The notes beneath the pieces were generated by a model, which worked only from the letters and a program-made list of their open reading frames with translations, made no database searches and was not told the origin of the DNA. The translations under genes were made by a program, and so were the position numbers. This document shows, one piece after another, positions 17,527-28,576 of a stretch of DNA of 36,924 bases (the first letter of the stretch is position 1; every line of letters begins with the position of its first letter). This stretch comes from Photorhabdus akhurstii. Lineage in GTDB: Bacteria; Pseudomonadota; Gammaproteobacteria; Enterobacterales; Enterobacteriaceae. The DNA lies in assembly GCF_018448925.1 (NCBI RefSeq), contig NZ_RCWE01000037.1, positions 1-36,924 of the forward strand, in the 5' to 3' direction.

Positions 17527-17663
17527 AAAGATAATGATCGCTAATTAAATGAAATAGATTCAGCACTATAACCTAAGGCTGTCAGACCAGAAAGTGCTCT
17601 GGTTAAGATTAGAGCAGCAATCGAAGGTTTTCAGCGAAAATAGATCGTTTGGGAGAGGGGAGT

Positions 17664-17684
17664 CAGGGGCGGTATACGCCCCTG
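17664..17684 (-). terminator. Hairpin after dcuA
   Basis: A perfect 8-bp stem CAGGGGCG/CGCCCCTG with a five-base loop sits 27 bases past the dcuA stop. It lacks a T run on the minus strand, so it may be an mRNA-end-stabilising hairpin or a weak terminator. Confidence 0.5.
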
Positions 17685-17710
17685 GATTAAGTGGTTATTG
17701 GCAGCCGGAA

Positions 17711-19012
17711 TTAGAGGATCATACTGCCAAATAGGAAACCGAAGGCCACAGCTAGAGCAACTCCAATGGTGCCGGGGATAAAGAATGGATGATTAAATAC
17801 AAAACGGCCGATACGGGTAGTGCCGGTGTCATCCATCTGAACCGCGGCAACCAAGGTTGGATAGGTAGGAAGAATAAACAACCCAGAAACCGCGGAGAAA
17901 GAGGCGATGGCTGTCAATGGTGTGACGTTCAGAGCCAAAGCCATCGGCATCAATGCTTTTGCGGTTGCCGCCTGAGAATAGAGTAGGGCGGAACAGAAGA
18001 AGAAAATAATCGCTAGCAACCAAGGTTGAGAGTGGATTAAGTCTCCGGCAGTGTCTTTAATCCAATCCATGTTCGCTTGTACAAAAGTATCTCCTAGCCA
18101 TGCAACACCGAGAATACAGATACATGCGCTCATACCCGCCTTAAAGGTACTGGAGTTCAGGATAGCGTCAGTATCAACTGAACAGAACATCGTCGTGATA
18201 GTTGCGACACTCAACATAATGATCAGAATAGCGTGAGTGGTGTTCATCAGAGGTTCTTCAATCAGGCCGATGCTTGGACTATTGACGATAGCATAAATAA
18301 CAACACTGATAACACCTGACAGGAATAACAGAACGGAAGCTTTAGCTTTTGGTTTAACTTCAATTTGTTTGCTGCCACGCAGAGTTACTAGATTGTCTTC
18401 CAGACGTTTTAAGTAAACGGGATCATCAGACAGCTTGGAATTGAACGCCCAAGAGATGATGAAAGACATCAGAATGATAGCGGCGAAAGTGGATGGTAAT
18501 AGCACCATTAACAGATGGATATAGCTGACGCCGTGGCCTTCCATCAGAGAAGACATATAAACGACCGCCGCGGAAATGGGGGAGGCGGTGATGCCAATTT
18601 GGGCCGCTACAACCGCCGTCGAAAGTGGACGGCATGGCTTAATGCCTTGCTCTTTCGCAACTTCAGTAATAACGGGCAATGCTGACAGAGAGATGTTACC
18701 TGTACCTGCAAACAGTGTCAGGAAATAGGTAACGATAGGTGCGAGTATCGTGATGTATTTTGGATTTTTACGCAGCAGTTTTTCAGTTTGCTGAACCAGA
18801 TAATCCAGACCACCGGCAACCTGCATTGCAGAGATAGCAGCGATAACTGCCATAATGATGGAAATAACATCAAATGGGATATGCCCTGGTTTAACGCCAA
18901 TTGCAGCCAGCACCAGAACGCCAAGACCACCGGCAAATCCAATGCCAATTCCCCCTAATCTTGCACCCAGGAAGATGGCCAGCAGAACGATAATCAATTC
19001 TACGGCTAACAT
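17711..19012 (-). CDS. dcuA: Anaerobic C4-dicarboxylate transporter DcuA
   Basis: A 433-residue, highly hydrophobic inner-membrane protein of the Dcu family, with about ten membrane segments from the first residue (MLAVELIIVLLAIFLGARLGGIGIGFAGG). The Dcu family exchanges aspartate, fumarate and malate against succinate during anaerobic growth. Length equals the E. coli protein. The start at ATG 19012 has AAGGAG seven bases upstream. It lies downstream of aspA, as in E. coli, but a terminator hairpin stands between the two, so it probably has its own promoter as well as some readthrough. It supplies the substrate side of the aspA-frdABCD anaerobic route. Confidence 0.97.
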   Translation of the reverse strand: MLAVELIIVLLAIFLGARLGGIGIGFAGGLGVLVLAAIGVKPGHIPFDVISIIMAVIAAISAMQVAGGLDYLVQQTEKLLRKNPKYITILAPIVTYFLTLFAGTGNISLSALPVITEVAKEQGIKPCRPLSTAVVAAQIGITASPISAAVVYMSSLMEGHGVSYIHLLMVLLPSTFAAIILMSFIISWAFNSKLSDDPVYLKRLEDNLVTLRGSKQIEVKPKAKASVLLFLSGVISVVIYAIVNSPSIGLIEEPLMNTTHAILIIMLSVATITTMFCSVDTDAILNSSTFKAGMSACICILGVAWLGDTFVQANMDWIKDTAGDLIHSQPWLLAIIFFFCSALLYSQAATAKALMPMALALNVTPLTAIASFSAVSGLFILPTYPTLVAAVQMDDTGTTRIGRFVFNHPFFIPGTIGVALAVAFGFLFGSMIL

Positions 19013-19080
19013 AATAGTGACTCCTTGAAATAATTAAAAATTTGAAAATTTTAGGTTAATACTTTGTGCATGTAGGGAAG

Positions 19081-19117
19081 TAAAAAGGCACGCTATCCAG
19101 TTGGAGTTGCGTGCCTT
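19081..19117 (-). terminator. Terminator after aspA
   Basis: A 9-bp perfect stem (19085-19093 with 19109-19117) is followed on the minus strand by a T run (GCCTTTTTA). It lies 36 bases past the aspA stop and separates aspA from dcuA. Confidence 0.85.
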
Positions 19118-19152
19118 GTTGCTAAGAGCTATTTTTTATTATATTCAACAAC

Positions 19153-20577
19153 TTAATCGTCAAAACGTTTTGCCTTGTAAGATGGGCATTTTAGGTTCTC
19201 TACAGAGAAGATGTCATCCAATTGAGTTTCGGTCAGTAAGCCTCGTTCCAGCACGACTTCACGAACACTTTTACCGGTTTCAGCACAAATTTTACCAACA
19301 ATGTCACCATTGTGGTGACCGATGAATGGGTTCAGATATGTCACGATACCGATCGAGTTGAATACGAAATTTTCGCAAACTTCTTTGTTAGCCGTGATGC
19401 CATTAACGCATTTTTCTACCAGGTTGCGGCAAGCGTTGCTTAGCAGGGAGATAGATTCAAACATGGCCTGACCGATAGCAGGTTCCATTACATTGAGCTG
19501 TAACTGGCCTGCTTCGGACGCCATAGTAACACAAATATCGTTACCAATAACTTTGAAGCAAACCTGATTCACAACTTCTGGAATAACCGGGTTCACTTTT
19601 GCCGGCATAATAGAAGAGCCTGCCTGTAATTCTGGTAGGTTGATTTCATTCAGGCCAGCACGAGGGCCAGAAGAGAGCAAACGCAGGTCATTACAAATTT
19701 TAGACAGTTTGACAGCCAGGCGCTTCAGAGCACCGTGGACCATAACGTAAGCCCCACAGTCAGAGGTGGCTTCAATCAGGTCTTCGGCTGGTACGCAAGG
19801 TAAACCTGAAACTTCCGCCAGTTTTTCAACCGCCAATTTCTGATAACCTGGTGCTGTATTCAAGCGGGTACCGATAGCAGTAGCGCCAAGGTTAACTTCC
19901 AGCAGTAATTCAGAGGTTCGGTTTAGGTTTTTAACTTCCTCTTTCAGCAGGATAGAGAATGCGTTGAATTCCTGCCCCAGCGTCATAGGAACAGCATCCT
20001 GTAACTGGGTACGACCCATTTTTAGGATATCGCTGAATTCTCTCGCTTTTTTATCGAAGCCCGCAATTAACAGTTCAATAGACTCGATCAGTTTCAGGAT
20101 GGAGTTATAAACTGCAATACGGAAACCGGTTGGGTAGGCGTCGTTAGTTGATTGGCTTTTATTCAAGTGGTCATTAGGATTCAGGTACTCATATTCGCCT
20201 TTTTTATGGCCTAACAGTTCCAGACCAATGTTTGCCAGAACCTCATTGGTATTCATGTTGAGTGAAGTACCGGCGCCGCCCTGAAACACATCGACCGGAA
20301 ACTGATCCATGCATTTGCCGGTATGGAGCACTTCGTCACATGCTTTGATGATGATGTCTGCAATCTTTTTAGGAATCGTTTGCAGTTCTTTGTTAGCTAA
20401 GGCTGCGGCTTTTTTTACCATCACCATGCCACGGATAAATTCGGGTACATCATTAATGGTGTTGTTACTGATATGGAAGTTTTCAATCGCACGTAAGGTG
20501 TGAATACCATAATAGGCTTCAGCAGGGACTTCTCGTTTACCTAACAGGTCTTCTTCGATACGAATGTTGTTTGACAT
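19153..20577 (-). CDS. aspA: Aspartate ammonia-lyase (aspartase)
   Basis: A 474-residue enzyme of the fumarase/aspartase superfamily converting L-aspartate to fumarate and ammonia in the cytoplasm. The signature loop [11 protein letters not shown], whose serine is the catalytic base, is intact. So are [10 protein letters not shown] and the [16 protein letters not shown] substrate region. Start [13 protein letters not shown] at 20577 has an AAGG site about nine bases upstream. It feeds fumarate to FrdABCD, with DcuA bringing in aspartate. A perfect CRP-type half-site pair lies about 190 bases upstream, in the region shared with divergent fxsA. Confidence 0.98.
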   Translation of the reverse strand: MSNNIRIEEDLLGKREVPAEAYYGIHTLRAIENFHISNNTINDVPEFIRGMVMVKKAAALANKELQTIPKKIADIIIKACDEVLHTGKCMDQFPVDVFQGGAGTSLNMNTNEVLANIGLELLGHKKGEYEYLNPNDHLNKSQSTNDAYPTGFRIAVYNSILKLIESIELLIAGFDKKAREFSDILKMGRTQLQDAVPMTLGQEFNAFSILLKEEVKNLNRTSELLLEVNLGATAIGTRLNTAPGYQKLAVEKLAEVSGLPCVPAEDLIEATSDCGAYVMVHGALKRLAVKLSKICNDLRLLSSGPRAGLNEINLPELQAGSSIMPAKVNPVIPEVVNQVCFKVIGNDICVTMASEAGQLQLNVMEPAIGQAMFESISLLSNACRNLVEKCVNGITANKEVCENFVFNSIGIVTYLNPFIGHHNGDIVGKICAETGKSVREVVLERGLLTETQLDDIFSVENLKCPSYKAKRFDD

Positions 20578-20769
20578 GAGAACCTTCTTATTAGATGACG
20601 TTTTTACTGTCTAATTATGCGTTCATTAAATCATTATGTTGCCAACAGCAATAGTTATGATATGAACTTTTTATCACCGGATTGCCCACGTGATCATATG
20701 CTGGTTAGCAATAAATGCATTGAATCTGGATCACTTTATAGTGGTATTTGTTTAGTCTGATTTGATATA

Positions 20770-20785
20770 TGTGATATTTATCACA
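20770..20785. promoter_or_regulatory. CRP-binding site between aspA and fxsA
   Basis: TGTGATATTTATCACA is the exact TGTGA-N6-TCACA arrangement of cAMP-CRP sites. It lies in the 376-base divergent region; no other site was identified in the remainder. E. coli aspA is known to be activated by CRP, which supports the assignment. Confidence 0.8.
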
Positions 20786-20953
20786 ATTGCGTGTTTAATT
20801 AGCAAAATTTTCAGAGGATTGAAAACGATAACTGTGACCCCAATTATATCTTTAATAAACTAAAAAACATTAATTTGGTTGTCCCTTGGATTTTGTTGAT
20901 ATGATTTATTCAGGATACAACCCGTTCATCCAAATCAATTGAAGGAGCACCAA

Positions 20954-21442
20954 GTGCGTTGGTTGCCATTTATCCTGATATTTTTGCTTGTCTACATTGA
21001 GTCAACCTTATTTGTGCGCGTTGCCTCCGAACTAGGTGTGCTGTTAACTCTGTTACTGGTGTTGTTTACTTCTTGTGTTGGTATCTCTTTGGTTCGCAGT
21101 CAGGGCATAAAGAATTTTCTCCAGATCCAGCAGAAGCTGGTTAACGGCGAGAGTCCGGCCGCAGAAATGATAAAAAGCGTTTCTCTTTTACTGGCGGGTT
21201 TCCTGTTAGTCCTTCCCGGCTTTTTTACGGATTTCCTTGGATTGCTGTTGTTACTGCCAGCGGTTCAAAAAACATTAGTGATGAAACTGATGCCACATAT
21301 CAATTTCTATCGTCCTCATAATAGCGGTGGGTTTAGACGAGATAGTAATACTTTCGAGGGTGAATATGAGCGTAAGCAGGATAACGCCTCCCGTACGTTG
21401 AAAGATAGTAAACCCGATGATGACGAGCATAAGCCTCATTGA
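20954..21442 (+). CDS. fxsA: FxsA family membrane protein
   Basis: A 162-residue inner-membrane protein. The start is taken as GTG 20954, giving VRWLPFILIFLLVYIES, because it matches the E. coli FxsA N-terminus (MRWLPFI...) and has AGGAG six bases upstream. An upstream TTG was rejected. It has about three or four hydrophobic segments, the conserved GESPAAEMIKSVSLLLAG and PGFFTDFLGLLLLLPAVQ runs, and a polar charged tail. In E. coli, overproduction relieves F-plasmid exclusion of phage T7; the normal job is not known. It lies between aspA and groES as in E. coli, although yjeH is missing here. Confidence 0.93.
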   Translation: MRWLPFILIFLLVYIESTLFVRVASELGVLLTLLLVLFTSCVGISLVRSQGIKNFLQIQQKLVNGESPAAEMIKSVSLLLAGFLLVLPGFFTDFLGLLLLLPAVQKTLVMKLMPHINFYRPHNSGGFRRDSNTFEGEYERKQDNASRTLKDSKPDDDEHKPH

Positions 21443-21525
21443 TAAGCGGTAATTTTCTGAATGTTTAGTTTAATCATCGGTTTTTTTCTGTGGGCAAGAA
21501 AAAAGTAAAATATTTTTTTGCCTGC

Positions 21526-21556
21526 CCTTGAAGTATCATAAATAAGTCCCCATTTA
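21526..21556 (+). promoter_or_regulatory. Sigma-32 heat-shock promoter of groESL
   Basis: CCTTGAA (21526-21532), then a 15-base spacer and CCCCATTTA (21548-21556), match the sigma-32 consensus CTTGAA / CCCCAT-T. It is placed 84 bases before the groES start. Confidence 0.9.
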
Positions 21557-21567
21557 ATTTATTATGA

Positions 21568-21933
<366 letters not shown>

Positions 21934-21970
21934 TTGTTGCGCTTAGATCTTCTTAACTGAACGAATTTAA

Positions 21971-23629
<1,659 letters not shown>

Positions 23630-23638
23630 TGCGACGAG

Positions 23639-23781
23639 AGTCGCGTAGGTAGCTAGCCTAGCGGGCTACGTCCCTGTGAGTACTATCCTGAATAGGTAGT
23701 ACTCACTCCCAACCCGCACTAATTAGCACAAATATAATAAATGTCCGATGTTCCGGGCTTTAAACTCTCCCGGAACATCGG
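23639..23781 (+). repeat. Direct repeat copy A after groEL, ending in a terminator-like hairpin
   Basis: This starts AGTCGCGTAGGTAGCTAGCC. It includes an imperfect hairpin around GTGAGTACTA...TAGTACTCAC and ends in a 13-bp perfect stem (23745-23757 with 23769-23781). A second hairpin, GTTCTTCGC/GCGAAGAAC, directly overlaps its end. A diverged second copy lies at 26908-27039 beyond the intron. The strong stem probably ends or stabilises groESL mRNA, though the T run is weak. Confidence 0.75.
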
Positions 23782-23802
23782 TTCTTCGCTAAGCGAAGAA
23801 CT

Positions 23803-24099
23803 AACGTCTGGGTAGTGGCTTAAAGCCAGTATCCCCTTAAACTTACAAATGAAATAACTGTTATAAATATTTGAAATTTATCAAATATATTAACTGTAAT
23901 GAATTTTGTAACGTCCAAAAAGATACACGCTGAAGCAAACTAAAATCCGGTTTGTCATGAAGCGGGGTTAATATCGTCTTTATTAGTTTTGCGCACTAGC
24001 ACCTACCGGTGTGAAGCTGTGCTAATGATTGTCTGACTGTGCTTGTTCATTTAAGTACAGAAGCAGACCTGTTATGCAACTAACAGTAGCCTAGGGACA
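23803..24099. other. Gene-free stretch before the intron
   Basis: No gene or RNA is recognised in this AT-rich segment between the groEL hairpins and the intron 5' end. It forms the immediate 5' exon side of the intron. Confidence 0.5.
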
Positions 24100-24737
24100 G
24101 TGCGTCACCAGTAATGGTGGGGTGCCAAGCGTCCTGACAATGTACTCCCTGAATTTCAGGTATTGTTTCGCCGTGAGGTGAATAATAGATTTCACCAGTA
24201 GCAGGTGGATGAGAGGCTAGGCTGGATTATAAGGTTAACGTTAAGTGAACTGCTAAAAAGCACCGTCAGCCGCAAGCAGCATAAGCTACTGATATGCTGT
24301 GACCAAAAGGTATAAGGTCGGCTATTCCTCTTACATCTGGGAATACGTTGCCATCAGACCTTCGGTGTATTGGCAGAACCTAAGTGATTCATGTCATCAG
24401 CATGGAACTCGGTAAGCCCGTATTTTTGCCCTTGTGGCAGGTAAGTCGTAAGACGAACTGTGAAAAATGCGGGTAAAGGAGGTCGGAGAAAGCGAATGTC
24501 ATTCTGTAATGGAATGGATAAGGGGTTAAATGTTCCTCTACCGGAAACGGGGCAGACTTCCGACTGGTCTTTAATCGTGTGAAGGCTTGTAAAGCGTTCT
24601 AAAGTACATAAGAAACTAGGTGAAGTGGGTTACCACTCACTTACCCCTACGGGAGTAGATAATTCTTCCGTAGGGGAGAAATTTATCTACTGCTCATCAG
24701 GGATTCTTTTTTCTAAGATACTGAGGAGAGTAGCAAG

Positions 24738-26396
24738 ATGAGTACTGAAATTAACGTACCTGCATTCTCCAACCAAACGCTAAGCTGGCATACCATTAAT
24801 TGGTATCAGGTAACGCGACAGGTTAGAGAGCTACAGGTTCGAATCGCGAAGGCGACGAAAGAGCAGCGTTGGCGTAAAGTTAAAACTTTACAGCGAATGT
24901 TGACTCGCTCGTTTGCTGCCAAAGTATTGGCTGTCAAACGAGTCACTGAAAATCGAGGTAAGAAAACGGCTGGTGTTGATGGGGAGTTGTGGAACACACC
25001 TGAAACTAAATGGCAGGCAATAAATCGACTGAAACGGACAGGTTATAAGCCTAAGCCACTACGTCGAGTTTATATTCCTAAAGCCAATGGTAAGTTACGT
25101 CCTCTGGGCATACCTACCATGCTAGATCGGGCAATGCAGGCACTCTACTTATTGGCTCTTGAACCGGTAGCAGAGACAACCGCAGACCGAAATAGCTATG
25201 GATTCCGTCCCATGCGCTCTACGGCAGATGCGATTGAGCAATGTTTTGTTAATCTCAGTCGAAAAACATCTTCTGAATGGGTCATGGAAGGTGATATTAA
25301 GGGGTGTTTTGACAACATTGATCATGAATGGTTACTTGCCAATATCCTGTTGGACAAACAAGTACTCAGGAAATGGTTAAAATCGGGATTCATGGAGTCC
25401 AACCGTCTGTTTCCGACCGAGGCAGGAACTCCGCAAGGGGGGATTATCTCACCAGTGCTGGCTAATATGGCGCTGGATGGGCTGGAAAAGGTACTCGAAA
25501 CCCATTTTGGGAAGAAAAATACCAAATCCAGTTATAAGACCAAGGTCAATTATGTGCGTTACGCAGATGATTTCATTATTACGGGTATCTCGAAAGAGTT
25601 GCTTGAGAATGAAATCAAGCCATTAGTTGAAGCCTTTATGGCCGAGCGAGGGTTGCAATTATCACCAGAAAAAACGGTGATCACGCATATTGCAGATGGA
25701 TTCGATTTTCTGGGGCAGAACTTACGCAAGTATCACGGCAAGATGTTAATCAAGCCAAGTAAGAAGAACTTGCGAAATCATCTCCAGAAACTTCGAGGCA
25801 TAGTCAGAAGTAATCTGATGGTCAGGCAAGATGTACTGATCCGCTTGCTCAATCCGGTTTTACGCGGTTGGGCAAACTATCATCGTCATGTTGTGGCTAA
25901 AGAAACATTTGGCTATGTGGATTATCGTGTCTGGAAGCTCCTATGGCGTTGGTGCTGTCGTAAGCATCAGAACCGTAATAAACGCTGGGTGAAGGATAAA
26001 TACTTTCATACAGTTAGCGGTGAGCAGTGGGTATTCCAGAGTGTCGATACGCAGGGCAAGTTAGCTCGATTGCTCAGAAGTAAAGACATCCCGATTAAGC
26101 GGCATATCAAAATAAAATCGGAGGCTAATCTCTACGATCGCAATGATGAGTTGTATTTCGAACAGCGCCAGATTAAGTACTGGAAGGAAAACAAACTTTA
26201 TCTCCGAAAATTGCGAACGATCTGGGAACGCCAAAGATATCGATGTTCTGTCTGCGGACAAATGTTTAAGAATGATGAAGATTGGGATATCCATCACATA
26301 ATTCGACGAACAGATGGAGGCGGAGACGAAATTGATAATTTGGTAATGTTGCACCCTAATTGCCACAGACAGTTCCATAATAAATATTTTAATTAA
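24738..26396 (+). CDS. ltrA: Group II intron reverse transcriptase/maturase with HNH domain
   Basis: A 552-residue LtrA-type protein. It carries RT blocks including YIPKANGKLRPLGIPTM (112-128), the GFRP block, GDIKGCFDNIDH, GTPQGGIISP and the catalytic YADD at 275-278. Domain X follows (LLNPVLRGWANYHRHV). The C-terminus is an HNH endonuclease (CSVCGQMF, then HHIIRRTDGG and NLVMLHPNCHRQFH). All three activities (reverse transcription, splicing help, bottom-strand cleavage) look intact. It lies in domain IV of the intron. Start ATG 24738 has GAGGAG about nine bases upstream. Confidence 0.97.
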   Translation: MSTEINVPAFSNQTLSWHTINWYQVTRQVRELQVRIAKATKEQRWRKVKTLQRMLTRSFAAKVLAVKRVTENRGKKTAGVDGELWNTPETKWQAINRLKRTGYKPKPLRRVYIPKANGKLRPLGIPTMLDRAMQALYLLALEPVAETTADRNSYGFRPMRSTADAIEQCFVNLSRKTSSEWVMEGDIKGCFDNIDHEWLLANILLDKQVLRKWLKSGFMESNRLFPTEAGTPQGGIISPVLANMALDGLEKVLETHFGKKNTKSSYKTKVNYVRYADDFIITGISKELLENEIKPLVEAFMAERGLQLSPEKTVITHIADGFDFLGQNLRKYHGKMLIKPSKKNLRNHLQKLRGIVRSNLMVRQDVLIRLLNPVLRGWANYHRHVVAKETFGYVDYRVWKLLWRWCCRKHQNRNKRWVKDKYFHTVSGEQWVFQSVDTQGKLARLLRSKDIPIKRHIKIKSEANLYDRNDELYFEQRQIKYWKENKLYLRKLRTIWERQRYRCSVCGQMFKNDEDWDIHHIIRRTDGGGDEIDNLVMLHPNCHRQFHNKYFN

Positions 26397-26505
26397 CACT
26401 TGAATTCCACCATCACTATACAGATATGAATAAATGCTACCCTACACATCGTGAATGTATAGGAAGTACGTTAATTCATTAAATCTGATAGAGGCAAAGG
26501 ACGAA

Positions 26506-26790
26506 ATGAAAGTTAAGAACATAGTAGGAACTGAAGATAACAATTGCTCTTGTGGTAGTTGGTTAGAACATTGGCTAACTTACTCTGGGAATAAGTCACT
26601 ACCTGGTTTTTGTAGTGAAATATCTTGTACAAATAAACCTGAAGTTGGTGCTCATATAATTAAAGTGGGATCAACTGATAGTGATTGGTACATTGTTCCG
26701 CTCTGTAAAGCGCATAACAAAAAGAGTGATGAGTTTGAAATTGTTAAAATCAACTTAGCACTAGCCTCAAAAAAGAAAACATGTGGCTAA
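26506..26790 (+). CDS. Small Cys/His-rich HNH-like protein carried inside the intron
   Basis: A 94-residue protein starting MKVKNIVGTEDNNCSCGSWL with AAGGA five bases upstream. Metal-binding pattern: C14xC16, C36....C41, then GAHIIK (H50) and WYIVPLCKAHNKKS (C67, H70). The layout is like a compact HNH/treble-clef zinc protein. I recognise this as a widespread small bacterial family without a firm function. It lies 109 bases after the maturase stop and before domain V, so it rides in intron domain IV as cargo. It could be a nuclease or only a zinc-binding protein. The longer in-frame start at 26455 lacks a ribosome site. Confidence 0.75.
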   Translation: MKVKNIVGTEDNNCSCGSWLEHWLTYSGNKSLPGFCSEISCTNKPEVGAHIIKVGSTDSDWYIVPLCKAHNKKSDEFEIVKINLALASKKKTCG

Positions 26791-26830
26791 CGTCGTCGGC
26801 CCAAACATTAGTTTGAGCTTATAAAGGCTT

Positions 26831-26864
26831 GAGCCGTATGCAGGGAAACTTGCACGTACGGTTC
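26831..26864 (+). ncRNA. Group II intron domain V
   Basis: This 34-base hairpin begins GAGCCGTATG and closes CGTACGGTTC, with a GAAA tetraloop and the AGC catalytic triad. It is the most conserved part of group II introns and confirms the intron call. Confidence 0.95.
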
Positions 26865-26907
26865 TTAGGGGGCGGCGGTGCAGTAATGTACTGCTGCTAC
26901 CCGACAT

Positions 26908-27039
26908 AGTCGCGTAGGTAGCTAGCCTGGTGGGTTACGTCCATAGTGGGTGCTAACTAAAGTTGTACTCATTACCTTCCCGCCGAAATAGCATTTGATA
27001 AAATCCGATATTCGGGCTGAGTTTAAGCCCGGATATCGG
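26908..27039 (+). repeat. Direct repeat copy B at the intron 3' exon
   Basis: It starts AGTCGCGTAGGTAGCTAGCC exactly at the intron 3' junction. It is a diverged copy of 23639-23781, ending in the same kind of hairpin (CCGATATTCGGGCT with AAGCCCGGATATCGG). Confidence 0.75.
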
Positions 27040-27049
27040 TTTCTGTTTT
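27005..27049 (+). terminator. Terminator after the intron
   Basis: A 14-15 bp stem (27005-27018 with 27025-27039) is followed by TTTCTGTTTTA. It is stronger in its T run than the copy after groEL and may be the original end of the transcript. Confidence 0.75.
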
Positions 27050-27249
27050 ACTCAGTGATTGGTTTATTAGGATAGCTGGAAGACTTTCCCGTCAATCCTG
27101 TTTTTGCTGACACCCCGATGAATGGCGCAAGAGCTGCTCTTGTTATAACGTTCTCTTCTCCTGTTTCTCTCCTCAGCACTATCCAGTGTGTCATGCTCGT
27201 GATCAAAAGTTTGGGCAATACAGTTCTGTTCTGTACCTGTGTGAAGCTA

Positions 27250-27300
27250 TGACTTTTTGACATCCTCTGAAGGACGGGGTTTTACGGCGCATCGGATAAA
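27250..27300. mobile_element. Possible IS200/IS605-type end remnant
   Basis: TTTTTGACATCCTC and the nearby GGACGGGGTTTTACGGCGC resemble the hairpin-bearing ends of IS200/IS605 elements. No TnpA or TnpB gene is recognisable beside it. The rest of 27050-27608 shows no gene I can support. Confidence 0.35.
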
Positions 27301-27608
27301 GTGACTAGCCCTTTTTATCAGCTTAAAAGGCGACTTGATGTTTCACTATCTTGCTCGTCAACAACATCAATCCTAATGCTGCATCAATAAGCAAAATTCT
27401 CACCTAAATTTCAGATAGGAATTAACGACATTCGATCAGGTTGATCCGTAGGCATTGACCACAAACACGCAACGGGCTAAGTAATAAAGGTGGTTTGGAA
27501 TGGGATAAATTCTTAAGCAAAAAAATATTTCCTTAAGTTTAGAAAAAATGAGCATATTAGACTAAAATTCATTTATTCATAGGACTTTGGAAAATAATTC
27601 AAATATCT

Positions 27609-28520
27609 ATGCACAAATTTAATCGATCTACAGAAATGGCTGTGTTCGTTCAGGTAATTGAGTCGGCGAGTCTCTCTGCCGCTGCTCGCAAGCTCGACAT
27701 GACGCCATCAGCAGTCAGTAAGCTTATTAATCGACTGGAGATGCGACTTGGTGTACGGCTGTTGAATAGAACAACACGTAAACTTCAATTAACGGCTGAG
27801 GGTTCTGTTTTCTATGAGCGTAGTGTCAGGATTTTGGAGGACATCATAGCCGCAGAACAAGAGGCAAATCAGGGAACAGCACCGCGTGGACGTATACGTG
27901 TGAATTGTCATGTTGCCTTTGGAAAACATTGCTTGATGCCTATATTACCGGACTTCCTGCAATGCTACCCGGAGATCACGCTCGACATCTCGTTATGTGA
28001 CTTGGTAGTGGATTTACTTGATGATCATAGCGATGTGGCAATTCGTACTGGTCCCCCTCTGGACGACTCATGTCTCATGGTGCGCCGGTTGGGGTCAAGT
28101 CGAATGGTTGTGGTAGGATCTCCTTCATACCTTGAAAGAGTAGGGATGCCTGCTACGCCTGGCGATCTAGGGCGCTACAATCGACTTGGTTTTGGTTTCA
28201 CCCGCCATGTGAAAGCGTGGCCTTTCATCGGTTCGGAAGAGTGGGTGCAACAATTGCCTTCAGGGAACTTGTTACTTGGTGATGGAGAAACCATGCGTAA
28301 AGCCGCAATAGCAGGACTTGGCTTAGCACGACTGGCCTGTTTCCATGTGAATGCTGATATTCAGGCTGGTTTGCTGCTACCTGTACTTGAGAACTATAAT
28401 CCTGGCGATAAGGAAGAAATATATGCCGTTTTTGTCGGCACAGGCAGGCAACCTCCATCACGAGTACGGGTATTTCTCGACTATCTAGCAGAGTACATCC
28501 ATATTGGTGATGGATGGTAA
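27609..28520 (+). CDS. LysR-family transcriptional regulator
   Basis: A 303-residue LysR regulator. The winged helix-turn-helix lies at about residues 8-66 (FVQVIESASLSAAARKLDMT, PSAVSKLINRLEMRLGVRLL), followed by a substrate-binding domain (RIRVNCHVAFGKHCLMPIL... VAIRTG). It resembles the CrgA/DmlR-like subgroup, which often controls a divergent redox or transport gene. No such neighbour is present; the gene stands alone in AT-rich DNA between the intron and yjeI, so its target is unknown. The base composition is richer in GC than its flanks, which suggests import. Confidence 0.93.
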   Translation: MHKFNRSTEMAVFVQVIESASLSAAARKLDMTPSAVSKLINRLEMRLGVRLLNRTTRKLQLTAEGSVFYERSVRILEDIIAAEQEANQGTAPRGRIRVNCHVAFGKHCLMPILPDFLQCYPEITLDISLCDLVVDLLDDHSDVAIRTGPPLDDSCLMVRRLGSSRMVVVGSPSYLERVGMPATPGDLGRYNRLGFGFTRHVKAWPFIGSEEWVQQLPSGNLLLGDGETMRKAAIAGLGLARLACFHVNADIQAGLLLPVLENYNPGDKEEIYAVFVGTGRQPPSRVRVFLDYLAEYIHIGDGW

Positions 28521-28530
28521 TAACCATGAA

Positions 28531-28576
28531 ATTGGTACCACGAAAATATTTGATCGAGTGTTATCGTGGTATCAAT
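28531..28576. repeat. Inverted repeat after the LysR gene
   Basis: ATTGGTACCACGA (28531-28543) and TCGTGGTATCAAT (28564-28576) pair over 12 of 13 bases around a 20-base loop. It lies just after the LysR stop and could be a transcript end. No T run follows. Confidence 0.5.

Larger units (their letters stand above)
24100..26907 (+). mobile_element. Group II intron with maturase and second ORF
   Basis: The 5' end is taken at GTGCG (24100), followed by a short hairpin and GGGTGCCAAG, the usual opening of bacterial group II introns. A long structured region leads to the maturase gene at 24738. Domain V is recognisable at 26831-26864, and domain VI (about 26868-26902) has a long GC-rich stem with a likely bulged A. 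The 3' end is set at GACAT (26907); an end two bases earlier is also possible. It is an intron RNA that can splice and reinsert by reverse transcription. The exact 5' end is less certain than the 3' end. Confidence 0.8.

Noticed and set aside
23639-23802. Considered as a CRISPR or tandem array after groEL
   Set aside because: Only two diverged copies separated by more than 3 kb; hairpins look like transcript ends, with no regular spacers.
24738-26396. Considered as a retron or DGR reverse transcriptase
   Set aside because: Domain X, HNH tail and intron domain V show it is a group II intron maturase.
27048-27263. 71-codon minus-strand frame after the intron
   Set aside because: No domain, overlaps a terminator hairpin and a likely mobile-element end; cannot be supported as a gene.
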